From Conus ventricosus (lineage: Eukaryota > Mollusca > Gastropoda > Neogastropoda > Conidae): a stretch of 64,000 nucleotides of DNA. The notes beneath the pieces are model-generated. The model saw only the letters and a list, made by a program, of their open reading frames with translations. It made no database searches and was not told the origin of the DNA. The position numbers were made by a program, and so were the translations under genes. Positions 26,201-38,200 of this stretch are shown here, one piece after another (positions within the stretch are counted from its first letter, which is position 1; every line of letters starts with the position of its first letter). The stretch is taken from the NCBI GenBank assembly GCA_018398815.1, contig CM031596.1, forward strand, positions 60,084,520 to 60,148,519, written 5' to 3'.

Positions 26201-29200
26201 TTGTGGACTGTTTTTCCTCTTTTGTGGACTGTTTTTCCTCTTTTGTGGACTGTTTTTCCTCTTTTGTGGACTGTTTTTCCTCTTTTGTGCACCATTTACT
26301 TTAACTGTTTTTCTCCTTTGTGGACTGTTTTTCCTCTTTGTGGACTGTTTTTCCTCCTTTGTGGACTGTTTTTCCTCCTTTGTGGACTGTTTTTCCTCCT
26401 TTGTGGACTGTTTTTCCTCCTTTGTGGACTGTTTTTCCTCCTTTGTGGACATTTACTTTACTGTTTTTCCTCCTTTGTGGACTGTTTTTCCTCCTTTGTG
26501 GTTCATTCACTTTACTGTTTTTCCTCCTTTGTGGACTGTTTTTCCTCTTTTTGTGGACTACTTTTTCCTCTTTTGTGTACCATTTACTGTTTTTCTGCCT
26601 TCGTAGGCCATTTACTGTTTTTCCTCCTTTGTGGACCATTTACTGTTTTCCCCCTTTGTGGATCATTTACTGTTTTTTCTGCCTTTGTAGGCCATTTACT
26701 GGTTTTCCTCCTTTGTGGACCATTTACTGTTTTTCTTTGCCTTTGTGGACCATTCTCGAGCCTTTGTTCTGTAAATTCTCAAACTTTTTTTTTCTCATCT
26801 CTATGCAATTAGTGACATGCCTTCTGTCTTGTTGTAATTTGGCAGTTGGCAAAAGTTGTGTACCCTGTCCACAGTGGACTTTAGCTGTCCATTTTGCAGT
26901 GTCTGTTTGCCTTGTGGCTTTTTGATTGAAAAAAAACAAAACGTATTTTTTTGGGAGTTATATGTTTGATGTTGTCAGCACTACCAAATTTCATATGCTG
27001 CAAGATTTCAGTTGTTAAGATACCAAGTCATAGACTGGTTTTGCTGTTAGGATATATTTTTTTTTCAATGATCTGACTTGTTTATGATGTGACACCTTTT
27101 TCCTCTCTGTGAGTTTGACGGCCCTGAAAAGGCCATCTGTCATTAGCTGGGCTGTAATGATTTAATCTGGAAACGTTATGTCTTTTTCATCTGATCTAAC
27201 CGCAAATAACCCATGTTTTTGTGTGCAGGCCATTGCGCTTAATGAAAGCAAGAAGCAAATTTTTGAATATGTGGAGTCTCGGATGACGTTCATTGCTCCC
27301 AATCTGTCCATCATAGTGGGAGCATCTATCGCCGCAAAACTTATGGGTCAGTATGTCATGAGTGTGTGTTTGTTGTTGAAGTGCAGCAGACCTGTTACAA
27401 GCAATACCTGATGCTCCAGTGTCCCATGTCTATAGCTTGTTAAGGTGATGGACATGCGAAAAGTCGGGTATCTCGGGGTCCTGTCCCAAGCAGTGCACAC
27501 CAGGGCACAGTTACTGTGACCAGTCCAGTCCTGCATATTATCCAGGCTTCTTTGATTTCCCTCTTGGTTGTCCGGTCACCACTGTACATGAACTCCCTAG
27601 TTGTAACTTAAAGAAGACTGAGAGAAACAATAACATTGATAAGGTAATAAGATCCATTTTGAAAAATTCAGAGCTCTTACTTTGTACGCAGTTCTTGTCC
27701 GTTTAGTGTCATTGTTTGTTTGGGATTAATCGTGGCATGTAGAAATAACTATGAACTTTGAAGAAAAGAGGGGAGACAGTGTAATGGGAGAAGTGGGGGG
27801 GGGGGGGGGGGAGGGGATGTAACTTCGCAGCTGATAGAAAAGGGGTTTTGTTTCACATACCTCTGTGTGCTTTCAGTGGCACGATAGGACAGGTTTTTTG
27901 GTGGACAAAGTAATGTAAGTAACAATAAGGCAGCAGAGGAAAATGGGGGGGGGGGGGGGGGGGTACAGGGGCGAGAGTGTGGTGGGGGTAGGGGAGGGAG
28001 GAGGGGAGGGACAGGGAGTAGGGGCGAAAGGAAAGTAGGTGTCGAATGGTTAATTTGTGTGTGTGTGTGTGCGCATATGTGCTTTTTAAATTTGTATACA
28101 TATTATTTTTCTTTTTCTTTTTTAAAAATCTGCTAATGATTATTTAAAAATACAGGTCAATGAAATAGAAAGTATAACAACATGTAAATGTTTGTATGTG
28201 CATGTGTCTCTGTGAGTTTAGCCCCTGTGCTTATGAACGTGCATACATCTACAGGTGGGGGCCGGAGGGTTGACAAACCTGTCGAAAATGCCTGCGTGCA
28301 ACATCCTCCTCTTGGGTGCACAGAAGCGCGCATTGTCTGGGTTTTCCTCCACTGCCATCATGCCTCACACAGGTTTTATCTACAACAGTGAAGCTGTGCA
28401 GAAGTTACCACCGGTGAGTATGATGGAGTCACAATGCTTTCTCCTCAAAACTGACTTTGATATGGAGCATGTATCAGTGTTTTCTTTCCTTTTTTTTTGA
28501 CACATGATATGACTGTGCTTACAATGGGCACTGCACTGTTTCGTCTCAAATTGCTGGACTTTTTGTGTAGCATCCGCCAAGTTGGCCAGGGCACAACATG
28601 ACATGGATTTGTTTGCCATCTTTGAGCTGGAAAAAGTTTTAGAAATTTCACTTCATAAAATGTGAACATTTATCAACAAAAAAAAAGGACAGTTGGGTGT
28701 CTTTAGAGAATATGCTGTGACTGTGTTCTCAGTGCACAGAGGTTGGCAGACTTTTTTGATAGTGAGCATCCTTATAATGGAATTGGCATATGGATGAGGT
28801 TACCATGTACCACTGTCTGTTTTGAAGTTTATCCAGGTGCAGGGGAATAACAACTCTGTTAGAAATAAAATATAATTTCCTTCTTATAAATCCGTACATG
28901 CTTGATCTGCTCTCTGTATGGACTGAGGTTAAGAGCTAAGCCATGGAGTGGAAGACATTTGAGTTCAGACTGTAATGCCACAGATTCTGTTCTGTTGGGA
29001 TCTTTACTTTAAAAATCATGAGAACATTTTTTTAGATGTCTTCAAATTGACTTTATTTATCTCGGAAAATTAAAGGAAACAAAATCTTTAAAAAGAAAAA
29101 AAGTACCAGTATCTACATCTATATGTTTCTTGAAATGTCATTGAAGTTTTAAAAGTATCATGAAATGCTACATTATAACAGGTTTAGGTTTCTGTAATGT

Positions 29201-32200
29201 ATATGCTTTTTTATAGACTGGATCAAGGGAGAAGTATGATTGTTTTACTCAGAAAAAGTGTGTACGTATAATTTATGTGATATGTTGTGTCAGAATCAAT
29301 ATTTTTATGTCAACTAATAAAATGAATTTTGTGTTATATCTAATGATAGTAAGTATACTTCTTTTTCATTCTGCAGAACTGTAATGTGTGTCTTTATGAT
29401 GCTGTTCCTGTACTGTTTTGTATGATTCTTATTTTTTATATTTTTCCCCACTGTTTCAATAATTGTCATGATTTTGACTCCATGTGAAGTGTTAAAAAAA
29501 GACAGACCTGCTCACTATGCAAATCCCAATTCATTCTCCATGGAAGAGTAGGCCATCATGTGCTTGTAGGAGCAAATAAAGAAAAGCATGTTGGTGTCAT
29601 TTTCAGACATCACACCCAGACAAGATGTGGCTGTCTTGAAAGTAGGATTAAAAACGTCGTCAGTGCAGAAATTCCTCAAGTTGTTGCTGTAAGAACATAG
29701 AAGAAGAAGAAGTTTCTTCTTGTAGGATGATCTGTATATTTTCTCTCATGATGTGATGTGCTTTATTTCAACATAGGACCTTCGACGGAAGGCTTCGAGA
29801 CAGATTGCAGCAAAAACTGCATTGGCGTCTCGTGTGGACAGCTACCATGAAAGTGTGGATGGCAAGGTTGGCGAAGACTTGCGGGCGGAAGTGGAAGGGA
29901 AATTTGACAAATGGCAGGAACCGCCCCCTGTGAAAACCGTGAAGCCACTGCCAGCGCCAATTGATCAACCCAGAAAGAAAAGGGGTGGGAGAAGGTTGGT
30001 ATCTGGCCGCAGCAATGTGTGTGATGAGTAGGTAAATGGTAACGAACATTTTGTGTACTGTACATATTCACAACTTAGCTCCATGACCACCAGAGAGTTG
30101 TTGTCCTTTATAACTCGTATATGCCAGAGCAAAAGCTTAATTTCTGTTCGACGCCACTGCTGTGACAACAGCCCACAGACAACAGAAAGCAAGCCACCAG
30201 ACACATTGTGTACACAGAACTGATACAAAAACCATTGTACTTCCATTACTTTGCCCTCCATGTGGCCACTTGGTGAATAAACTGCAAGCTCCGTGCCTTC
30301 CATCAGGGATGACTACCCGTAAACTCCTCTCCTCTCAAACCATTTCAAGATTTTTTAAAACTGTGGACCATGTTGGTTAATGGCGGGCAGACTTGGATCC
30401 ACAGCAAAACAATGAAGTACCAAATACCATTTTGTTTGTGAGAGCGTGAAAGGGTTGTTATCAGACATCCACTGCCTCTTCACCAATGTTTGACCATGAC
30501 CGACACGGGGGATGGTGGACACTCGACTGCGAACAGAATTCCATCATACTGCAGTTGGTCGTGTATGGTATATGAATGGACCAGCTGAGTGAATGAGTTG
30601 TAGTCCACTCATTTGGTCAGCTTGTTGAGAAATAGTGTGAAGAAATTTGCTGCATATGAGACACACTAAGGTGACTAAGAAAGAAAAAGGAAACGAATCT
30701 GATGTACCTGTAATTCAAACTGGGGGATCTGTTGTATATGTGAGTTTTGAATGCAAGACCATCATTTCAGTTGTCTAAACCCTTCTAACTGTTGATTGAT
30801 ACAGAGACACCAACTGTGATACCGAACTTTTCAGTGACCTCCTGACCATAAGAGGATAAATCGGTATCAGTGTTGAATCACCTTGAGAACTATGTTTCAG
30901 AGTTTGTGTTTTTGGTTGCTAATTGTTCACACAGAACTCATTGGTTTATGTGGCATATGGATGTATTTCCCCTTGTGATTTTGATGGCTTAAATTTTTGT
31001 CATTGAACGTAAGGAATTCACAAGTGTATTGTTGTGGTGAATGCCAACAGATGGTAAAAGAAATTTTTTTTTTTTTTTTTTTTGCTGTCCCAACCTCTGC
31101 GCCACCTCAGAGGCAGTGCACCCACGCCGCTCATTCCAACACCCCGTCCACAGCCACAGCCCGGTCGGCCCCGCCACAGCCCGGCACCGGCAATCCACAG
31201 GGAGCAGTCAATGTCAAGTCGTCAAGGGGCAACCCACCGGAGGAGACACTGCACTGCTGCCGAGTCACTTCGGTGGTGTTCAGTGGCGCCTGTTCTGATC
31301 TAACATATGCAAGACACCACCTACTAAGCCCCCTACTGACGACAATAATTGCTTAGTCGCGGAGCCGGCGTGAGTGAGCTCTCCCTCCGGAGGGCGCCAC
31401 CACGTCCGTCCAACGACAGCCCCCATGGACCCGCCGATACCGGTGACCCCGACGGAACCAAACCAAGGCCACAGACGCGGAGAGGACATCGAAACTGAGG
31501 TCACCATGAGAGCAGGGCATGAAGGGCCACAGATTTTGAGACATCTTTTTTTTTTTTTTTAATGCTGATCAATGAGAATGAGGATGATAAGATGATGCTA
31601 CGGATTTCCATTTCGGTCTGAGACTACATGACAGGGCTGTACTCTACGCTTCCTTTCATAATATATCCCGAGGCCCGAGAGATACAGGCACCTGCAGTGT
31701 TGGTCAGGAAATTTGAGCAACACTCTCAGAAACGCATCCATTAAGTGGATGAAACTCGACTGTGTGGTCCAGTCTTCCCAACTGAGTCCGCAGCAAACTC
31801 AACTCTGGGTAGGAGCCGGTCGGGGCAGAAAAAACCCACATGACTCTGATGGGATTCGAACCCACGACCTCCCAGCCGGGAGTCCGCGACGCTAACCACT
31901 TCGCCACGGCGGCTGGTTAAAAATAAAAATTTAAAAAAATTAAAAAATAAATAAAAATTGTCTGAAGTGAACTATGATCGTCAATTAGTGGAATTTGTAG
32001 TTTTGTGTTACCCTTTCAGAGCTGCTGCAGACCTATTGTGGAGTACTAGATTTACAAGGCTTTAACTTGGGAATCACTAAATCTGTTGTTGCTGTTGGTA
32101 TGCAATGTATTCCATGTTCTATTCAAACATGGGAGGAAACCTGAAAAGAAATGCACATACAAACAAAATCTGACTCACAGCATGTTAATGATGCCTAGAG

Positions 32201-35200
32201 GCGATTGTGGCAATCAGACTGCAACAGCTGTGCAATTGCTATAGCAATGAAAGGGTTAACAGCTCCTGGTGGTAGGCATAAAGGTTATATAGTCATGATG
32301 TCAAAGTTATCACTGAGTGTTTGACACTTTGTGTGCCGTTAATAAATGCTGGTACTTCAACAATGTGGAAGTCTTCTTTGAGAGAGTAGTAACACGTCCT
32401 GCAGCACCAAAAAGAAAAAGAAGAAAAATAATGTGGCTAAGTGGTGGAAAATATGTTGGGCTGAGTGTCTGTGAAATATTGGTGCCTATGAATGGATTTG
32501 GTTAAATTCCAGAGTGCAGTGATTGCATTTTACAGTAAGAGATATCTTAAATGCATGGTTTAAAATTAGTCCATCAGATTCATCTGCTTCATTCAATGAC
32601 TGATTTGGTCAAGCGCTTGGTCAAGCGCTTATATATGAATTAAAATTGTCACTGTGCTATTTCGGACAAACGCAGACAGAAAACAGGCAAATGTGTAATC
32701 AATATACATGAAGGAAATTCTGAATACAGAAGAAAGCATTAGACCTGAGAACCTCCCAGACTTACTTAGAATTACTTTTACTCTTAATTACCTAAGTTAC
32801 TCTTTCATTACACAGATTTCTGGCAGTTTCTCTGGCAGGAGGATTGGAACACACAGACGAGTAACAAACTCTTTCAGATCCGTCCAAACCTTAAGGACTT
32901 CCTCCCATCTACGTCGGGTGGTCGTAAAGAGGAAACGGTTCTGTGCCGGCTGCACACCGGCCATTCGTATTTTACCCATTGTTACCTTTTAAAGAGTGAA
33001 GAAGCTCCGTGGTGCATTCCATGTCATGCGCCACTCACAATGAAACATGTTCTTTTAGAGTGTTGGGACTTGCACGATGTGAGACACAAACATTTTACGG
33101 CGGAGTCCATGAAGATCCTGTTCAGGGATGTCCCGCCTGACGTGATCCTTGAGTTTTTGAGAGAGATTAACATTTTTCATCTGATTTAAGATTTTACGGA
33201 AGAAAGATTTTTAACGAAGTTTCTGGTATGTTTGTAGACGATGTCATTTAACGAGATGTGTGAAAGTTTTTTTTTGTTTTTTTTTTTTTTTTTTTTTTTT
33301 AATGACTGGTGAGTTGATTTTAACGTGGTGACAGCCCTGATGTGGCCCTTTGCGGTCGGTTGGGCTATAAGCAACATTATCTTATCTTATCTTATCTTCT
33401 GGCAGTTTGGACAGATTTAAGACCACTTGAATCAGCAGCTTAAATCCATGACTGAGTTGGGATCAATGCCAAGTCGTAATTAAACTTACATTATATGACA
33501 AATTAATCGGCGCACTATGCAATCTCAAGAAGTGCAGTGCATGATATTTTGAAGAAAGGAACTTGTAGGAATGCATGATTGTTACTAGAATTAGTGATTT
33601 TGATATGTGTAAGTAGTGAGTGAGTAGGACAGATAAAAAGGCAGATTTTGAGATTTTTGTTTCAGCATTCATATGTATGTAATGATTGTGTGCCTTGGTC
33701 CTGTTTAATCTGTTTTCAGAGCTCGAAAGATGAAAGAACGTCTGGGGCTGACAGAACTGAGGAAGCAAGCTAACAGGATGAACTTTGGGAGGTCAGTGGA
33801 ACTGGTTATTTAGGATGCTGATGGTATGGCTGTGTTTATGTCCATGTGTTGAATTCATTCAGAGACCACCATTACATGCAGTAAATATGCCATTCTTAGA
33901 CATTGTGATGGCTTCATACACACATCACTCACACACATGCTCACATATAGATGCACATATGTACACACACACTCGGGCACACACACTCATGCACATGTGG
34001 CAGTCCTGTGTCTGGTTGCAACAGACGCATTGAGATCCAAAAAATACAAAGTATTTTTACAGATTTGGTGGTGGGAAAGGAGGGATGAGGATAATTGCCA
34101 AGAACTATGCAAAAGCCATGATTTTTTAATCTAAATTTGGTAGCTCCAACACTAATTTACATTATGATTTTCAAAGTGTGATTATGACTGTGATGACTTA
34201 CGATGGAAGGTATTACATCGTGTATGTGATTAGGTGAGAACTGTGAAGTTTTTACATTATGCTGTCTTATACAAACTGTCTTGTTTATGCATGTGTTTTA
34301 GCAGCAGTAAAACTTCATATGATTTTGAATGGTATTGACCTCTGAAGAGCTTATTGTGTTAGACTACCCAAACTTCCTTCAAAACAACAAGTATTCATTA
34401 TTAGATTTGAAATCACCCACTATGATACGTCAATGTGGAAATGCTGCATGGTGTATTTGGATTGAGTTGCTTGATCCATTTCCAGTGTCTGATAGCAGCT
34501 AGTGAAAGTTACGATAAAAGAGTTTGGGCTGACTTTAGATATTACACCTTATTGAATTGACTTCCCCGAAGATGGAGTATGGCTGCCTTAATGGCGGGAT
34601 AGAAAACGGTCATACACACAAAACTCCACTGCATTTGTTGGGTAGATGGGATTAATATTTGCCTGTCCATATAGGAAGTGTCCGCAGGAGTATCAGCCTG
34701 CGTACACAGAAGAAAAAGAAGAAGAATTGATGAGTCTTATAACATATTTATCACATTTTGAAAAATCAAATAACATTTGTATTTACCGTAAAGTTCGGTC
34801 TATTGAGCGCACCTGTATATAAGCCGCACCCACTAAATTTTTAAAAAATCTGAACTTTTTTCACAAATAAGCCGCACCGGTTTATAAGCCGCAGATATAT
34901 ACAACACAGTCCGGTGTGCCGCAGGCGGCAGCTGGCCGAGCGTTAAGTTTACATAGTGTCGAAAATCATCACATACAATGTGTTCACTGCATTCATTGGC
35001 GTTTAAATAGGTCAGAATACAAGAGCATGTTTCCAGCTTTTCTTCAGTCTTTTTTTTTTTTTTTTTTTAGTACGATGTTTTAAATCAATTAGAATCGAAG
35101 TTTTTATGAGGCTTCTTACAAGTGTTGTCTTTCCAACATCATTGCTTTAAAAAAAATACCGAAAAAAACAACGCATTAGGCCTAACGATGCGCTAGAAAG

Positions 35201-38200
35201 GCAGTTCTCTCCTGCATTCATTGGTGTATCAAGCTAAGCGATTGGTTGAGTACTCGAAAGCGCAAGCCAATCAAAGCGAAGGTATCAAATGCAAACCTTC
35301 ACTCCCTGTCCACGATTTCAAAAATGGCGGATCGAAGCCAAGGTCTGACAATGACCGAGTTGAATGCGCTAATCGTTTTTGAATTGCAAGACGCACTTGA
35401 TAAGATAACGCATATAATAACAAACAACCAGAACATTAATGAAACGATTCGATTGTTTTATTTCGCTTAATACCGTGCCAGTGCTTAGTTATTTTGTTCG
35501 TAATTCAGCTAGTGTTAAAGATTAAACAGGTTGGAAACGGCCAACACATTGCGCCGTTCGAAGCGATCGTATTTTTGTAGAAGACAAACTGATGAAAAAA
35601 GATATCAGTAATGGGCTTTACTTATGTCGATTCCCGTATTTCTGAACGGGTTACTGATTCCATTACACGATTACACAGAAAATCGTAGTTAAAAGCATAA
35701 TAAAAATTCATGAACAGTAAACACGGTATGGTGAGTTACAGAGAAGCTAAGAATAGACGAGGGTGTGATGCTCCTGAAATCGGAAAAATCCGCAAATAAG
35801 CCGCATCGTTGTTTAAGCCGCAGGGTTTAAAGCTGGGGAAAAAAGTCGCGGCTTATAGTCCGAACTTTACGGTAAATGTTTAAGACAGATTTATTGATTT
35901 TAATGTTACAGATTGAGGAGGATGCCTACCAAGAAGATCTCGGATTCTCACTGGGCACGATGGGTAAATCCAAGTCTGGCAAAGTGAGAGGACCTCCTGT
36001 GGATTCCAAGACCAAAGCCCGAATCTCCAAGACACTACAGGTAGAAATACTGGACTGCTTTACAAGAATTGTGGTTGGCATCCTTGCTGGATGTAGAGAA
36101 TGGGGGATGTTGCTTTTTGTTAGTTACACAACAAGCACATTCATTATCAAAGTAACTCTGTCTGTCAGAGAAACCAGTGTCTGTGTTGATGGAGTCGTTG
36201 GAATCGTAAGAACCAGCATCTCTCAGTCACTTTACATCAGACACAACATGTAGAACTCTAAAGCAGAACAGTCAAAGCTTTTTTATCCTTTGTTTGCGTT
36301 CTTGTTACATGCACCTTCCTCGCCATTTTCCAAGATTTCATGAAGCAGTAGAGATTACTCAAAATTTAATGATTACGTTTGGTTTGGCAAGGAAAAAAAT
36401 GTGGCCAAGGTGATTTTTGTTTTGATTAGGCATGGCTGTTACACCTTTTATTTCTACTCAGTGGCATTTTTTCCATGCCACTTATTCCAGCTTTCCCATA
36501 CAAGGCCGTACACGTGCCTGGTTGTTAAAGCCTCATACATGACAGGTAGAAGTTAGTCAATACCAGTTTATCATGAGGCAAATCTTCAGAGGAGACCCCA
36601 TACTGCTGGTGATGTTTATCGGTGCCTGTTCTGATGCAGCCTACCTGGCTCCTTGTTGACGAGAATAATGGCCAGCTTGAGCAAGTGTTATTTTTTTAAA
36701 TTTAATTTAGAGTCTCTTCACAACAATGGTGATATTAGACTAAAAAAAAATAAATAAAAAAAATAAAATAAAAAAAAAAAGTGTATGTGTGTAAGTGCTT
36801 ATATGAGTGTGTGTATGTGTGTGTGTTTGCGAGTGCGTGCATGCACGCATGCATGCGCGCACCCGTGTGTGGACACAAATGCATGAAAGTTTGCCTATTA
36901 ACGACCAAACAATAATTTTAAACTGATAAATCAATTACAATAAATGAATGATAACAGAACTCGATATAGCCTTTGCTATATCAATCATTTTGGGCTGTAA
37001 AGAATTTCTTGTAAAGCCCCTAAGGAACCAATATCTATCCTTTGAATATTATATAAAGATGTTAGATTGGACATTCAAAAAGAATATATTGAATAGATAA
37101 TGGGAGACCACAAGCGCAATCTACTCCTTAGAAAATTTGGTTTTCCACGAGTTTAAACGCATCTTATAAATTATACTGGACAATGATCTTTGACATAATA
37201 ACACTTTCGTTTTTGCAGGAAGTTTTTCATTGTTCATACAATTTTCTAATAGAGAAATGATTTCATGTTTATCCAGTTTTAATCTACTTTCTGGATCCTA
37301 AGAGCACCCTCTTTTGCTAATTTATCAGCTATTTGATTTCCATAGATACGACAATGAGATGGGATCCAGCAAAACTCTACAAACGTTCCTTTCGCCATAA
37401 CGGAATGTATCATAAATTTTATATCAAAAATTAAGCCTTTCCTTACATTTGCATCCCAATTTGTAAGCTATAAAGAACAGATTTTGAGTCAACACAGATT
37501 AGAATGCTGTAAATTGCCACATCAAGATCAGATATCCAAGATAAGGCCATAAGGATTGCATATAGTTCAGCAGTGAAAACTGAAAAGTTCTTTCCTAAAC
37601 AAAATGATTTCTTTGCTTTTAAATCGGGAATTACAAATCCAGCTCCTGTATAAGATTCTAAAACTGTTAGTCTTAAGTGTTAATCTTAGGAGGGTGGCTC
37701 TGCATTAGTGCCATAGTAAACGTCAATACAATGTACACCAAAGACTGACATGTGACTCATTGCAGGCATTAACATGGAGGGGAAATAGAAACTGAAGTCA
37801 CCATGACAGCAGAGCTTAAAGCCACAGAATCTTAATGAGTCTTCTGTTGATGATAAATCAGGATGTGATGATGATGATCATGTAGTTTCATTTTGGTCTA
37901 AGAGACCATTACATGGCTGTAATCTACACACTGCCTTTCATGACATATCCAGTCATCAACTAAGCCCAAAAGATAAGAAAGACCCTTGCAGTAGTGGTCA
38001 GGAAGTTTGTACAACGCTCTTAGAGATGCATCCAAGAGTTTAAACTGGATTGTGCAGTTCCAGTCTTCTCATATGAGTCAGTAACACACTCAACAACTCC
38101 AGATGTTTCTCATGAGACACTGATCGATGTGGTCCCAGCTCACAATCCTCAGTATTTACCTTGGCACTGTGGCAGCTCATTGTATATGTATTAACCACCA

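Larger units (their letters stand above)
36570..38130 (-). mobile_element. Older copy of long SINE family 2, split by a LINE fragment
   Basis: 36580-36690 matches the 3' part of the 31-kb copy (CACTGCTG, GCCTGTTCTGAT, TGACGA-AATAAT), and 37690-38130 matches the remainder (GAAACTGAAGTCACCATGA, GACCATTACATGGCTGTA, GTGGTCAGGAAGTTTG). The two parts are separated by about 1 kb containing an RNase H LINE fragment and a GT microsatellite. The tRNA head is hard to recognise in this copy. Confidence 0.65.

Noticed and set aside
25491..26925. Open frames of 371 and 413 codons with FPPLWTV repeats, and Lys/Glu-rich frames on the other strand
   Set aside because: They are translations of the 21-bp-based minisatellite and lie wholly within a PRPF31 intron.
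31850..31916. Possible tRNA-Ser/Leu gene on the minus strand
   Set aside because: The tRNA-like part is continuous with a repeated ~830-bp element with a poly-A tail, so it is a retroposon promoter.
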